Shown: positions 8,010 through 17,368, counted from the first letter of the stretch. The stretch is DNA of 47,025 bases from Planctomycetota bacterium (GCA_022562915.1 JADFOJ010000017.1:1-47025); one strand, 5' to 3'. Translations and numbers: made by a program. The notes: generated by a model not told the origin, from the letters alone.

Positions 8010-8693
8010 TTACTTTTCGGCCGCTTTACGAGTCTTGCTCCTGTTCAGACGCTTGGCGTCACGAATAAAAAGGACTCCATGGTTGGGTCCCGGCACCGGG
8101 CCCTTGACCATGAGCAGGTTTCGATCCGGATCGATGGCGACGATGTCGATACTTCGGACGGTCACGCGCTTGGCGCCCATGTGCCCCGCCATCCGCTTGC
8201 CCTTCTTGACCTTGGGGCCGGTACCGAGATCGGTCGCGTGGCCGCCGATCGAGCCCGGCGAACGGTGCTTGCGCTCGGTGCCGTGGCTCGCGCACAGGCC
8301 GCGAAAATTGTGGCGCTTCATGACACCGGCAAACCCCTTGCCCTTGCCGATGCCCGTGACATCGACGTACTTCACGTCCTCGAAGGTCGTGACGTTGATC
8401 GTCTGGCCGAGTTCGAACTCCTCGACGGAGCGGTCGTCACTGAGCCGTAACTCCCGGTGGCATCGCTTGGGGGTCGTGCCCGCCCTGGCGTCGTGGCCCA
8501 TCACCGGCATCGTCGTGCGGCGCGGCTTGACGTCCTCGAAGCCGAGTTGCACGGCGGCGTACCCGTCGGTCTCGGTCCGCTTGATCTGCGTCACCGCGCA
8601 CGGACCGGCCTCGATCACGGTGACGGGAACATTGGTCCCGTCCTCCATGAACCAGCGTGTCATTCCGATCTTTCGTCCCAGCAGGGCGGGCAT
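8010..8693 (-). CDS. rplC: 50S ribosomal protein L3
   Basis: L3 is an early assembly protein with an extension reaching the peptidyl transferase centre. The 227-residue product begins MPALLGRKIGMTRWFMEDGT and carries the signature region GKGFAGVMKRHNFRG, followed by GSIGGHATDLGTGPKVKKGK. In other bacteria a Gln in the GGQ-like loop of L3 is methylated; the corresponding region here is GSIGGHA, lacking that Gln. The start is ATG at 8693, nine bases after rpsJ. Confidence 0.98.
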   Translation of the reverse strand: MPALLGRKIGMTRWFMEDGTNVPVTVIEAGPCAVTQIKRTETDGYAAVQLGFEDVKPRRTTMPVMGHDARAGTTPKRCHRELRLSDDRSVEEFELGQTINVTTFEDVKYVDVTGIGKGKGFAGVMKRHNFRGLCASHGTERKHRSPGSIGGHATDLGTGPKVKKGKRMAGHMGAKRVTVRSIDIVAIDPDRNLLMVKGPVPGPNHGVLFIRDAKRLNRSKTRKAAEK

Positions 8694-8702
8694 AGCTTCG
8701 TC

Positions 8703-9011
8703 TCAGGCCTTGATCTTGACAAAAACACCGGCCGGGACCACCAGGCGATTGAGGGCCTCGATCGTACGTGCATTGGGTTCGCTGATATCGATGATGCGCT
8801 TGTGCGTCCTGATCTCGAACTGCTCGCGCGATTTCTTGTCGATGAACGGGGATCGGTTGACCGTGTAGATCTCGCGCCTGGTCGGCAGGGGAATCGGTCC
8901 GGCGACCCTGGCGCCGGTGCGTTTCGCGTGATCCACGATTTCGCGCGCGGAGAGGTCCAGCGCCTGGTGGTCGTACGCTTCCATACGGATTCTGATCTTG
9001 CCGTCTGTCAT
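8703..9011 (-). CDS. rpsJ: 30S ribosomal protein S10
   Basis: S10 is a head protein of the small subunit and, in other bacteria, the NusB partner in antitermination. The 102-residue product begins [20 protein letters not shown] and contains [19 protein letters not shown] and the signature [17 protein letters not shown]. The start is ATG at 9011; no convincing Shine-Dalgarno precedes it. As first gene of the operon it follows a roughly 100-base leader and a strong promoter (9119-9146). Confidence 0.98.
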   Translation of the reverse strand: MTDGKIRIRMEAYDHQALDLSAREIVDHAKRTGARVAGPIPLPTRREIYTVNRSPFIDKKSREQFEIRTHKRIIDISEPNARTIEALNRLVVPAGVFVKIKA

Positions 9012-9118
9012 AGCGGTAGAGACAACACTGCTGGGCCGTGGCGGCTCCCACCCCTTTGTGCCGCACCGGTCCCGAACGAAAAACACATGAGACTGGATTA
9101 TCGAACGACGAAGCCGTG

Positions 9119-9146
9119 ATAATAGGCCCCGGCCGCGTGCTGTCAA
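9119..9146 (-). promoter_or_regulatory. Sigma-70-type promoter of the S10-spc operon
   Basis: On the minus strand a perfect TTGACA (-35, 9146-9141) is followed after 16 bases by TATTAT (-10, 9124-9119, five of six consensus bases). Transcription would start near 9112, about 100 bases upstream of rpsJ. This is the best promoter in the window by eye, as expected for a ribosomal operon. The interval 9012-9226 also separates the operon from a divergent gene at 9227; no clear plus-strand promoter is seen there. Confidence 0.85.
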
Positions 9147-9226
9147 CCGCCCGGTGCACGTGGCCCAGGACGGCCGGCAGCCGTATCCTCCCGGAGACCG
9201 CACCCGACCACGCGAGGCCCGGCCCC

Positions 9227-10582
9227 ATGACATGCCCCCTTTTCACACTGATTCTCGGCGTCGCGGTGGTCACGGCCGGTCCCGGCCCCGGCCTCGACTC
9301 CGAACCGCTGGTGGCCGAAGCCCTCGGCCTGTCGATGTACCTGCCTGCCGGATCGATCGTGAAGACCCAGGTGTCGGACCGGACGATCTCCTACCTGGCC
9401 AGCGACCCCGGCGCGACCTGGACCCTGCGGATCTCCCACCTCAGCCCGTCCGTCGCGGGGACGACCGCCCAGGCCCTCGCCGCGGAGCACCTCAAGGCGA
9501 TCCGGGCAACCGGCCGGAAATTCCGGATCATCACCGACGAGCCCCGCACCGCGGGTTCGATCCAGGGGCACCTGCTCTACCTTCAGCAGAGCCTCGATGA
9601 CGACAAGCGACTGGTCAACGGCTGGCTGATCCTGCCCAACTCGCCCCGGACCTTCGTGGTCCTGACGATCCTCACCACCGCCGAGGAGTTCACGCGGCTC
9701 AGGCCGGTTCTCGACGCGAGCTTCGAGTCGATCGAGCTGCGCACGATCGACGACCTGCAGGTGCAGCGGCAGGCCCGCTTCGCCCGCGGCCGCGCGGTCA
9801 CCAGTTCCTTTACCGCCGACACCCTGCGCTCGGCAACAGGCGACCGGCAGTGGTATCGCATCTACCGTCCGGGCGCCACCGGCCGGCCTGCCGACGACAC
9901 CGAGGTCGGGTTCCTGTCGATCGAGTGCGTCGAAGCCATGCGCGGCGAGTTGACGCCCGAACGATCGACCAGCGCGTACGGCACACTGGAGAGCGAGCTC
10001 GGTCTCATGGTGCTCATCGAGGCCCGGGTGATCATCAATGCCGGCCGGAAGCACTACCTCGACGTGGACGGCCGGTACTGGATGTCCTGGGACCGGGCCG
10101 CCGAGGCATGGTCCCTCCGCCGGACGCAGAGAATGGCCGCCGCGACCCGGACGACCGCGGAGACCGGCATTCGCGACCGCCTGAACCTCGACGTCATCCA
10201 CAGTTCCAGGGAACAGTTCACACGCGACCCCAACCGCTACAGGATTCCCGACAGGCCGTACCTTTCCCAGCCGGAGGTCTTCATGCTGGGGCAACTCCTG
10301 GCCAGGGACGGCTCGATCTCCGGCGAGATGTCGTTCTACTTCTACGACTCGAAGTCCCGCCGCCTCCTGGAGCGTGTCGACTCGTGGCAGCGGGCGCGCA
10401 ACGGTCCGGCGGCATGGGTGCTCACGACGCTGCCGATGATCGAGGCGAAGCCGATCACGCAACATTTCGATGACCAGGGCCGGCGGATCAGGCGGATCGA
10501 CGGCGACGGCACCGTCACCGAGCGGTACGAACCGGAGGACCTCAAGAAGTTGTGGCAGTCCAAGGGTCTCCTGGGCCGATGA
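9227..10582 (+). CDS. Exported protein of unknown function
   Basis: The 451-residue product starts [20 protein letters not shown], a likely signal peptide (hydrophobic residues 4-16, cleavage perhaps near residue 20-25). The frame is open to 9038, but this ATG gives the signal peptide. Residues about 30-165 ([11 protein letters not shown]... [20 protein letters not shown]) resemble the PsbP/DcrB-like fold seen in small bacterial lipoproteins; this is my inference from pattern only. The rest (170-451) is unrecognised and ends in EPEDLKKLW. Its stop overlaps the start of the next gene (ATGA), so the two are probably co-translated. Probably periplasmic. Confidence 0.8.
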   Translation: MTCPLFTLILGVAVVTAGPGPGLDSEPLVAEALGLSMYLPAGSIVKTQVSDRTISYLASDPGATWTLRISHLSPSVAGTTAQALAAEHLKAIRATGRKFRIITDEPRTAGSIQGHLLYLQQSLDDDKRLVNGWLILPNSPRTFVVLTILTTAEEFTRLRPVLDASFESIELRTIDDLQVQRQARFARGRAVTSSFTADTLRSATGDRQWYRIYRPGATGRPADDTEVGFLSIECVEAMRGELTPERSTSAYGTLESELGLMVLIEARVIINAGRKHYLDVDGRYWMSWDRAAEAWSLRRTQRMAAATRTTAETGIRDRLNLDVIHSSREQFTRDPNRYRIPDRPYLSQPEVFMLGQLLARDGSISGEMSFYFYDSKSRRLLERVDSWQRARNGPAAWVLTTLPMIEAKPITQHFDDQGRRIRRIDGDGTVTERYEPEDLKKLWQSKGLLGR

Positions 10583-11322
10583 GCGGCTTTGCCCGGCCGG
10601 TACTGCTCGCGGCGATTGCAGGTGCATTGCTCACCGGCGGCTGCGCGTCGTCGAGCAGGGACGCGGATCTCGGCTACGACCTGGTCGCCGTCTCGCCCGC
10701 GTCGGGCACGATCACCCCCTCGGACATCTACCCGCTGCGCGACGGCGCGTGGTCCTGGCAGGTCACGCGCGGCGACGAGGCGGGACTGCGGTTCCAACGG
10801 CGCCGCGCGGCGACCAGCGAGTACGGCGCGACGTGGTCCGAGACCACCGATGGCGGCCACCGCGAGTTCTGGACCCACGACGACGAGGGCAACCTCGTGA
10901 TGACCGCCGTCGTCGAGCCGGGTGACCAGGCGCTGACTATTTTTGATCCTCCGATGGTGATCGCCTACGCCCGGTTGAGCCCGGACGGACCACGGCAGCA
11001 GCAGGTGAACATGCGCGTGATGGACCTGAAACGACCCGAGCGCTTGAAGGACCAGGGGCTGGCGACCCGCACCGTCGAATACGTGGAAGACCAGTTGATC
11101 CGCACTGCGCTGGGGACCATGCCGGTGAAGCGCATCGAGATCTCGTTCACGGCTGACCTGGGCCTCGCCCGCGCCACGAACGAGACGACGCTGCTGGTCT
11201 ACCCCGCCTTCGGTTTCGTCGTGGAGACACGGGTGGACAGGGTCACCGTCATCGGCATCCCGCTGCGCCACCGCGACCAGACACTGGTCATGACCAGGGC
11301 GCCGCCGGACGCGGGCGACTAA
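10579..11322 (+). CDS. Putative lipoprotein of unknown function
   Basis: The 247-residue product starts [20 protein letters not shown] followed by GCASS, a short signal peptide with a lipobox-like Cys (residue 22). The ATG at 10579 overlaps the previous stop codon, and this start gives the signal sequence, so upstream in-frame starts are rejected. The mature part has no motif I recognise. It contains alternating hydrophobic strands (VEYVEDQLIRTALGTMPVKR, TTLLVYPAFGFVVETRV), suggesting a beta-rich periplasmic domain like those of lipid-carrier lipoproteins, but this is a guess. A repeat element begins nine bases after its stop. Confidence 0.8.
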   Translation: MSGFARPVLLAAIAGALLTGGCASSSRDADLGYDLVAVSPASGTITPSDIYPLRDGAWSWQVTRGDEAGLRFQRRRAATSEYGATWSETTDGGHREFWTHDDEGNLVMTAVVEPGDQALTIFDPPMVIAYARLSPDGPRQQQVNMRVMDLKRPERLKDQGLATRTVEYVEDQLIRTALGTMPVKRIEISFTADLGLARATNETTLLVYPAFGFVVETRVDRVTVIGIPLRHRDQTLVMTRAPPDAGD

Positions 11323-11330
11323 AAATAGCT

Positions 11331-11497
11331 GTGGCACGGTTGACGCCGCTTCGGCGTCGGCCGTGTCTTTGGACGTCGCTCCACGGCCGACGGGAGAAAA
11401 TAGACCGGGAATAATTTCCGGCCGGTGGCCTACGGCAACGCGATGCGGGCACCCCGGAAATTACTCCCGGTCTATTTTCTCCCGTCGACCGTGCCAC
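11331..11497. repeat. Intergenic hairpin repeat, copy A (largest)
   Basis: The outer arms GTGGCACGGTTGACG (11331-11345) and 11483-11497 are complementary with one mismatch. Inside are a hairpin GACGCCG/CGGCGTC (11342-11358), a core hairpin TCGGCCGTG/CACGGCCGA (11357-11390) around GGACGTCGCTCC, and a nested 31-bp inverted repeat, 11391-11421 against 11454-11484, with one mismatch. The inner arm starts CGGGAGAAAATAGACCGGG. The element fills the space between two convergent genes, nine bases after the first stop. Other copies are at 14819, 30325, 31933, 40448 and 42725. Confidence 0.9.
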
Positions 11498-11512
11498 CCC
11501 ACCCCAGACTCT

Positions 11513-12895
11513 TCAACTCGGCTGAGTCGTCACGCGGACACGCACCCGCACCGCCGCCGCAAGTTCGTCGATCATCTCCGGCGGATACAGCGGGAACGCC
11601 CAGTCGCGGCGCGCGGCGATCGGGGCCTCCAACGCCTGGCGGCGGGCGATGTGCTCCTGCCGCCGCGCGGCGTCCACGCGATCGGCGTGGTCGCGGCGAA
11701 GATCGGCCAATGCCTGGTGCATGCGCGTGAAGGCGCGCCGCCGTTCCGGGCTGCGCCGCACCGCGGAATTGACGGCCCCAAGCAGATCGCTTTTTCGCGG
11801 CCCGGGGACAGGGCGACCGGCCCCGGCCACGGACTCGGGGTCATGCCAGGCCCGCCGCGCCGCCCGCTGTGCGTCAACCAGCGCCACGGGAGGCTCGCCG
11901 GGGCGGCCCAGCGGGAGCCGTAGCGAGGCCGTCGCCGTGGCGATCGGCGCGGGGCGAAGACCCAGCCAGTCGTCGAGCCAGCGCTCCATCGCGCGGTCAT
12001 AGCGTGCGCCGCCGGTGCCGTGGACGAACAGATCGCACATGCCCAGGCGCACCAGCAGCGTGAGCAGCAGCGCGCGGGGCAGTAATTCGGGCTGGTCATC
12101 ACCACCGTCGAGCCATCGGCGAACGTCGGCGTCGTCGGCATGCTCGCGGCGGTCAGCGGGGCCGCGTCTCCACAGGGGCAACTCGACACGATCCCCGCTG
12201 ACGGTCAGTGGGCCGATCCCCGCATCCGGCACCGCGGCAACCGCGGCGTTGTAGGCGGCGGCGCACGCCCGCGCGTCACGAACCATCTCCTGAAGAACCG
12301 CCCGGGCGAGGCTCGTCTTCATGAGGTCGCTGGACGAGACATCCGGCCACGGTCTCACCCATGGCGACATCAGTTCGGCCAGCGCCGCGGCCATCTGAAG
12401 TGCCGCGTTCGGTCGATCGGCGTGGGCGGCCACCGCGCCGACGATGCGACGAACACCGGTCTCGACGCATGGCAGCGCCGCGGAACCGACCTTGGGCTCG
12501 GCAGGCACGAACGCGGGATGCCAGCCCATGGGAACGCCCTCGCTCGCCTCGGTAAGCGTGACGGAGCGCACCACCAGCGCGCCGTCAACCCCCCGTGCAG
12601 GAACGTCGAACGATCCGAAGTCGCCGGTGTGCTGATCGACGACGAGGTTGGCCCCGGCACAGTCCGTGCACTCGCCGGTGATCGCCTGGACCGCGAGGTA
12701 CTTGACGAGGATCCCCGGGTGCCACAGCAGGCTCTGGTGCCCCGTCGCGACGATGGGACGATCGACGGCCAGCCCCAGCTCACTTCGGGTCCGGCGCCGC
12801 AACTCGCCGACGGTCGTATCGCCCACTCGCCCGGCGCCGATGCCGGCGGCACGGTCCTTCCAGTCATCGCACGCCGGCTCGAAGCTCAGTTCCAC
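11513..12895 (-). CDS. Conserved-looking protein of unknown function
   Basis: The 460-residue product is not recognised with confidence. The start is GTG at 12895, the only one available, because an in-frame stop lies two codons upstream. Notable segments are IVATGHQSLLWHPGILVKYL (about residues 48-67), VVDQHTGDFGSFDVP (85-99) and DLFVHGTGGARYDRAMERWL (about 290-309). The TGHQ loop and overall length recall the BshC family of cysteine-adding enzymes (TGQQ in that family), but the match is weak and I only suggest it. There is no signal peptide. It lies 25 bases after the GT2 gene and is probably in the same transcript. Confidence 0.75.
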   Translation of the reverse strand: MELSFEPACDDWKDRAAGIGAGRVGDTTVGELRRRTRSELGLAVDRPIVATGHQSLLWHPGILVKYLAVQAITGECTDCAGANLVVDQHTGDFGSFDVPARGVDGALVVRSVTLTEASEGVPMGWHPAFVPAEPKVGSAALPCVETGVRRIVGAVAAHADRPNAALQMAAALAELMSPWVRPWPDVSSSDLMKTSLARAVLQEMVRDARACAAAYNAAVAAVPDAGIGPLTVSGDRVELPLWRRGPADRREHADDADVRRWLDGGDDQPELLPRALLLTLLVRLGMCDLFVHGTGGARYDRAMERWLDDWLGLRPAPIATATASLRLPLGRPGEPPVALVDAQRAARRAWHDPESVAGAGRPVPGPRKSDLLGAVNSAVRRSPERRRAFTRMHQALADLRRDHADRVDAARRQEHIARRQALEAPIAARRDWAFPLYPPEMIDELAAAVRVRVRVTTQPS

Positions 12896-12920
12896 GCGTC
12901 AGTGCCCGGGGGTCATGGGC

Positions 12921-13667
12921 TCAGGAGCACACCGCATACACGGGCGTCGCGCAGCGCTCGATCTCCCGGTGCATCGTCCGGCGGTAGTGGTCGAGCCGTA
13001 CGTCCGGATCGTCCAGCGGCCCGCCGAAGCTCCGCGTCGGATCGTGGTAGATCAGTCGAACCGGCAACTCCTCGATAACCAACCCGTGAGCGACGGCCTG
13101 CACCCAGAACTGCATCGGGAAGTCGTACCCGTCCACGTCGAGCGAGAGCCGTTCACACGCCTCGACGCGGTACGCCTTGAAGCCGCAGAACGCGTCCGTG
13201 AGCGCAAGGCCCAGCCGTGAGTTGAGCTCCTCGGTGATCGTCGCGTTGATCGCGCGGCGGTCCTTCGGCGGCGAATCGTCGTTGAGCGCTCCGCCCGCGC
13301 CGGTGCGCAGGTACCGGCTGCCGGAGATGACGTCGGCGGTGTCCCGGCGGATCGCCTCGATGAAGGACGGAATCGCCGCCGGCTCGTGCTGCTCGTCGCA
13401 GTCCATCGTGATCAGCCAGTCGTAGCCGTCGAACCGCGCCCACCGCAGCATGTCCTGCATGGAGCGTCCGTACCCGCGGTTCTCGGCGTGGCGGATCACC
13501 TCCACGGGTTGCCGGGCCAGTAACAAAGGCGTGTCGTCGGTGGAGCCGTCGTCAATGACGAGGATGCAGTGGGCGAAGTCGCGCACCTCCCCCAGGAGTT
13601 TCGTGACGTGGGCTTGCTCGTTGTAGACGGGGATCCCCAGCAGAATGCCGTCGCAGCGTTTCACCAT
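12921..13667 (-). CDS. Family 2 glycosyltransferase (dolichol-phosphate-mannose-synthase-like)
   Basis: The 248-residue product has the GT-A fold of family 2: N-terminal GIPVYNEQAHV, then LVIDDGSTDDT (nucleotide-sugar binding), and TMDCDEQHEP with the metal-binding DxD-like acidic cluster. It also has the FCGFKAYR stretch typical of dolichol-phosphate-mannose-synthase-like enzymes. There are no membrane segments, so it is probably a cytoplasmic or membrane-associated transferase making a lipid-linked sugar; donor and acceptor are unknown. The ATG at 13667 is chosen because GGGAGGTGG precedes it closely; the in-frame TTG at 13691 lacks this. Confidence 0.9.
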   Translation of the reverse strand: MVKRCDGILLGIPVYNEQAHVTKLLGEVRDFAHCILVIDDGSTDDTPLLLARQPVEVIRHAENRGYGRSMQDMLRWARFDGYDWLITMDCDEQHEPAAIPSFIEAIRRDTADVISGSRYLRTGAGGALNDDSPPKDRRAINATITEELNSRLGLALTDAFCGFKAYRVEACERLSLDVDGYDFPMQFWVQAVAHGLVIEELPVRLIYHDPTRSFGGPLDDPDVRLDHYRRTMHREIERCATPVYAVCS

Positions 13668-13801
13668 GGTCCACCTCCCGTGGGCGCTCAATCGCGGGAT
13701 ACGACTGTAGCGTGCGTGCGCCGGCGTTTCCCGGAGCCCCCCATGTGAGACGGCTGCGGCTGTGCCGCGCCGGCTCCGGCCCGGAGAATTGCGGGCCCGG
13801 G

Positions 13802-14791
13802 TCAGGCCTTCAACGGATCCGGCCGGTACAGCCGCGTGCCGAGCGCCCAGATCTTCTCCGTGAAGGGGCCGGCGTTGTCCCCGGCCGACTCGCTGCGCGT
13901 GTGGGCGAGTACCGTCGAGGTCTTGGCGTCGAGGTTGTCGAGCATCGCCACGAAGACCGCCTCGGGCGTGGCGGGCACCTTGACCGCGCCGTGCTCCGGC
14001 TCACCGTGGTGAGTCAGCAGGATGTGCTGCAGCGCCCGCAGCGCATCGGGGGGCAACCGCTCGCCCGACTCCTTGGCCGCGTACGCAGCCTTGACGGGAA
14101 GCCAGATCGCGCCGCGGACCACGTGGCCGATCAAGTTACCCTCGGTCGTGTAGTCGAATCCCTTCTCCCACTTCAGCTCGACGGTCTTGCCCAGGTCGTG
14201 CAGGAACAGGCCCATGATCACCAGGTCACGGTTCAGCAGCGGGTAGCGGGGCAGGATCAGGTCCGCCATCGCGAGCAGTTGCCGGGTGTGTTCCAGGAGC
14301 CCGCCGATGTAGGCGTGGTGAACGCTGACCGCGGCCGGGCACCGCCGGAACGCCGCCATGAGCTCCTCGTCGGCCAGGTACGTGTTCGCCAGCGCCTTCA
14401 TCGCGGGATGCTCGATCGTGCCGAGGATCGTCTGCACCTCGTGGAACATCTCGTCGATGTTGAACGACGTCGTCGGCAGCAGCGCCGCCAGGTCCTCCTC
14501 GTCGACGTCGACCGGCTTGACCTGCTCGGCGATGAACTGGAGCTGACCGTTGTAGACCTGCGTGTGGCCCGCCGCCCAGACAAAGCCGGCGGCGGAGAGC
14601 TCTCCCAGCGCGGTTTCGTCGAAGCTCCACTGCCTGGTGACGATCTCGCCGGTGGCGTCGCGAAGCAGGCACTTCAGGTACGACTTGCCGGCGCGAGTGG
14701 TGCCGATCTGCGGATTAACGATGCTGTACACGCCCTCGACGTAGGCGTTGGAGGGGAAGGTTCGGATGTCCGTGTGCGAGCTGTGTGCCAT
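13802..14791 (-). CDS. YhaM-like 3'-5' exoribonuclease (OB fold plus HD domain)
   Basis: The 329-residue product matches the YhaM family in length (about 310-330) and layout. An N-terminal OB-fold nucleic-acid-binding domain (about residues 1-105) includes GTTRAGKSYLKCLLRDATGE. A C-terminal HD metal-dependent hydrolase domain has HHAYIGGLLEHT and the metal-binding FLHDLGKT, then LTHHGEPEHG. It would degrade RNA or single-stranded DNA in the cytoplasm. The frame stays open upstream through repeat copy B, but MAHSSHTDIRTF at 14791 is the natural start. There is no clear Shine-Dalgarno, so it may be leaderless. Confidence 0.9.
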   Translation of the reverse strand: MAHSSHTDIRTFPSNAYVEGVYSIVNPQIGTTRAGKSYLKCLLRDATGEIVTRQWSFDETALGELSAAGFVWAAGHTQVYNGQLQFIAEQVKPVDVDEEDLAALLPTTSFNIDEMFHEVQTILGTIEHPAMKALANTYLADEELMAAFRRCPAAVSVHHAYIGGLLEHTRQLLAMADLILPRYPLLNRDLVIMGLFLHDLGKTVELKWEKGFDYTTEGNLIGHVVRGAIWLPVKAAYAAKESGERLPPDALRALQHILLTHHGEPEHGAVKVPATPEAVFVAMLDNLDAKTSTVLAHTRSESAGDNAGPFTEKIWALGTRLYRPDPLKA

Positions 14792-14818
14792 GGCGTGGGA
14801 CAGTGTAGCGAAGAATAG

Positions 14819-14933
14819 GGGGTGGCACGGTCGAGGTCGTACGCCGAAGGCGGACGGACTCGCCCGTGGAGCGACGTTCAAAGACACGGGCGAACTCGTC
14901 CGCCTGCGGCGGACTCGTTCGACCGTGCCACCC
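14819..14933. repeat. Intergenic hairpin repeat, copy B (inverted core)
   Basis: The outer arms GGGTGGCACGGTCGA (14819-14833) and 14919-14933 are perfectly complementary. Internal hairpins include TCCGCC/GGCGGA (14899-14913), and the core CCCGTG...CACGGG with GAGCGACGTTCAAAGACAC is in the opposite orientation to copy A. It lies 22 bases downstream of the nnrD stop and upstream of the YhaM-like gene on the same strand. Confidence 0.88.
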
Positions 14934-14941
14934 GCCGTTCT

Positions 14942-14966
14942 GCACGTCGCTGTCTCAGCGACGTGC
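14942..14966. other. Perfect hairpin spanning the nnrD stop codon
   Basis: GCACGTCGCTG (14942-14952) and CAGCGACGTGC (14956-14966) form an 11-bp perfect stem with a 3-base loop. It includes the nnrD stop codon (14957-14955). No T-run follows on the minus strand, so it is not a textbook intrinsic terminator. It could slow or end transcription together with repeat copy B, which follows immediately. Confidence 0.6.
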
Positions 14967-15869
14967 CCGCAGTGAGGCAAGTGCACCCGGAACCTGCTCC
15001 AGCAAGTCAGCGGCGAGCATGCCGCTGTCGCTGCCGGCGTGGGCGTCCCGCCAGCGATCGGCGGCGAGCCCGTGCGCGTGCACGGCCAACCGGGCACAGT
15101 CGTAGAGGCTCAGTTCTCCGTCGCCGCGCGACGCGTACTGCGCGACCAACCCGGCGATGACGCCTGCGAGCACGTCGCCGGTGCCTGCGGTGGCCAGGGC
15201 GGGGTTGCCCGTCACGTTCGTCCACGTCCGTATTCCGTCGCTCACGACGGTGCCGGCGCCCTTGAGCACCACGACGCAGCCGACGCGTTGCGCCAGCGCC
15301 TCGGCGGCGTGCGGCCGCTTCTGGGGAAGCACCGGATCGGCATCGATCCCCAACGCCGTCGCCAGCCGCCGGTACTCGCCGGGGTGCGGCGTGAACACGG
15401 CGGGCGCCCGGAGATCGCGACAGAAATCCCCCAGGCACGCCAGCGCGTTGAGCGCGTCGGCGTCGATGACCATCGACGGTCGTTCCCGGCCGATGAGCCG
15501 TGCCACGATCTGCTGCTGGGGGGTGCCCGCGGCGAAGCCGGGGCCGATCGCCAGGCAGTCGCACTGTGGCAGGTGCTCATCCAGGAGTTCCGCCACGGCG
15601 CCGGGGACAGGGTTTCCCTCGTCGTCAACCGGCAGTGCCAGCGCGGTCGCCGACGGGCTGATCGAGAGTGCCGCCTGCACCAGCGGCGCCGGAACGGCGA
15701 GGACGACCAGGCCGGCACCCGCGCGCAAGGCCGCGGTGGCCGTCAGCGCCGGACCGCCGATCATGATCCGCGGCGCGGCCGCCTGGCCGCCGAGCACGCA
15801 GACCGTGCCGAAGGTTCCCTTGTGACCGTCGGCGGGTCGCGGCGGAAGTTCTGGCAGCTCACCCGCCAT
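14955..15869 (-). CDS. nnrD: ADP-dependent NAD(P)H-hydrate dehydratase
   Basis: This enzyme repairs damaged, hydrated NAD(P)H using ADP (bacteria) in the cytoplasm. The 304-residue product is the stand-alone ribokinase-like dehydratase domain, without the YjeF-N epimerase domain fused in E. coli. Visible signatures are LTATAALRAGAGLVVLAVP, IDADALNAL, TPHPGEYRRL, LKGAGTVVSDG and NPALATAGTGDVLAG, with the conserved GTGD at residues 229-232. The ATG at 15869 overlaps the upstream stop codon (ATGA), so it is the last gene of a tightly coupled lysS-transglutaminase-nnrD unit. The open frame upstream is a shadow. Confidence 0.95.
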   Translation of the reverse strand: MAGELPELPPRPADGHKGTFGTVCVLGGQAAAPRIMIGGPALTATAALRAGAGLVVLAVPAPLVQAALSISPSATALALPVDDEGNPVPGAVAELLDEHLPQCDCLAIGPGFAAGTPQQQIVARLIGRERPSMVIDADALNALACLGDFCRDLRAPAVFTPHPGEYRRLATALGIDADPVLPQKRPHAAEALAQRVGCVVVLKGAGTVVSDGIRTWTNVTGNPALATAGTGDVLAGVIAGLVAQYASRGDGELSLYDCARLAVHAHGLAADRWRDAHAGSDSGMLAADLLEQVPGALASLRARR

Positions 15870-17368
15870 CACTCGTAGCCGACGTCGATGACGTCGATCT
15901 GGAGGTTCCCCATCAACATGAGGGTCGAGGCGAACGTCGCGTCGATCCCGCCCTGGGCCAGGCTCGACACCGCGGTCAGCACGTGCGCGGCGTGGTAGCG
16001 CCGGCCAAGGGTGGCATCGAGGTCGACCCAGCGGCCGTCGATGAGCGCCTGCGTCCACATGTGCCATCCGAAAATGTCGCGGTGCCCCAGGAACTCGTCG
16101 GCATAGACGAGCCCGACGGCCACCCTGGCCGGAATCTCCTCGGCGCGCAGCATCGCGCACAGCAGCACCGCGTGCTCCGAGCAGTCGCCCGTCCTGGTGC
16201 GGGCCGTCTCCGAGGCGGTCGCGAAGGCCGTGCCGAGCCCCTTTTCCGAGACGAGCCGGTGCACGGCTCCGCGCAAGGCGTCCGCCCTGGCCAGGGCATC
16301 GTCGCCGGCGTCGCGCACCGCGCGGGCCGCCAGGGTGCCGATGAGCGGATCGTCGGCGTCCACCATCGCCGACGACTCCACGTACGACCGATCGAGCAGG
16401 TCCGCGGCTTCGGCGGGCAGGTTGTCGTTCATGTCGATGGTCAGCAGGACGGTGCCGCCATCGTCGGCGGGCGAGACTCGCTGCGCCGCGGCCGACGGGA
16501 GTTCGGGAAACGTGCCGTTCTCGACGCGCAGGCGCAGTGTCGCCGTCGTCGCGCTGTGTGCGCGGGGAATCGGACGGCTCGGCTCGACGAACGAACGGAC
16601 CAGGATCTCCGGCGCCGGCTCGCCTTCACCGGCGTGCGCCTGGGCCTTGGTGACCAACCGGGTGACCATCTTCCCCAGGCCGGGCATGACGATTTCCTCG
16701 TAGACCTTGTCGCCCTCGGCGGTGTAGTGTTCGATCGCCGTCACGTCCAGAAGGCTTGTCCCGGTCCGCCACAGGGTCACCGGGATCTCACTACCATCGA
16801 AGACGTAGACCCCGTTCTCCAGGAAAGTATGGCTCACCTCGAACGGCTCCAGCCCCGACTGGCCGTCGACGGTGAAGTACGAAATCCGCGTGTCGCCCGC
16901 CGCGACGCGCTGCAGCCAGTACCGGTGAACGCCCATGGGGGTCAGCCATTCGCCCTCCGGCGCCTCGGTCTCACGGACGGTTTCGCGGCCGCCCTGGCGG
17001 CTGGTGTACACGACGGTGTCGTCGAGGAACCGCCACTGGCTCTCGACCGGCTGCACGCCCATCTTCTGCATTGCCTGTATGAGCAGCGGCTCGCCTTCAG
17101 CGGTCTCCTCGAAGGACGTCGACATCTCGATCGGCGGCGCTTCGCCGCCGCGCCCGAGGGTGATCATCATCCGCATGCTGCTACGGAACCGCCCATCGTC
17201 GGACTCCAGCGTGCTGACCATGGACCCCGCACGGGCGCCGCCGAGTTCCACGACGAACCACTGTTCCTGCACGAGCGTCCAGTCCGCCGCCGCCGGGGCC
17301 GCCAGCGCACAGACAACCAGGAGCACCGGCAGCACCCGGCGGGTGAACGCCGTTCGCGCAAGGCTCAT
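15869..17368 (-). CDS. Exported transglutaminase-like protein
   Basis: The 499-residue product has a signal peptide (residues 1-28, RRVLPVLLVVCALAAPAAA). Its long middle part (30-380) is unrecognised, and the C-terminal domain is transglutaminase-like. The catalytic triad is visible: Cys396 in RTGDCSEHA, His436 in FGWHMWT and Asp451 in VDLDAT. Members act as periplasmic proteases or amidases, and many have unknown substrates. It overlaps lysS by four bases at its start and nnrD by one base at its end, so it is translated from the same mRNA. The link between an exported protein and two cytoplasmic enzymes is not explained. Confidence 0.88.
   Translation of the reverse strand: MSLARTAFTRRVLPVLLVVCALAAPAAADWTLVQEQWFVVELGGARAGSMVSTLESDDGRFRSSMRMMITLGRGGEAPPIEMSTSFEETAEGEPLLIQAMQKMGVQPVESQWRFLDDTVVYTSRQGGRETVRETEAPEGEWLTPMGVHRYWLQRVAAGDTRISYFTVDGQSGLEPFEVSHTFLENGVYVFDGSEIPVTLWRTGTSLLDVTAIEHYTAEGDKVYEEIVMPGLGKMVTRLVTKAQAHAGEGEPAPEILVRSFVEPSRPIPRAHSATTATLRLRVENGTFPELPSAAAQRVSPADDGGTVLLTIDMNDNLPAEAADLLDRSYVESSAMVDADDPLIGTLAARAVRDAGDDALARADALRGAVHRLVSEKGLGTAFATASETARTRTGDCSEHAVLLCAMLRAEEIPARVAVGLVYADEFLGHRDIFGWHMWTQALIDGRWVDLDATLGRRYHAAHVLTAVSSLAQGGIDATFASTLMLMGNLQIDVIDVGYE

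Noticed and set aside
1140..9011. Many plus-strand frames across the ribosomal operon
   Set aside because: They are Arg/Pro-rich shadows of high-GC ribosomal genes without start signals or family matches.
11288..11497. Short open frames with peptides like ENRPGVISG and GNYSRSIFS
   Set aside because: They are translations of the hairpin repeats (also at 42725-42928), present on both strands because the module is palindromic.
14819..14933. tRNA-like gene suggested by the cloverleaf-like repeat fold
   Set aside because: There is no T-loop, anticodon arm or conserved tRNA bases, and the arm lengths do not fit.
14792..15097. N-terminal extension of the YhaM-like gene through repeat copy B
   Set aside because: The repeat happens to be open in that frame; the family start is at 14791.
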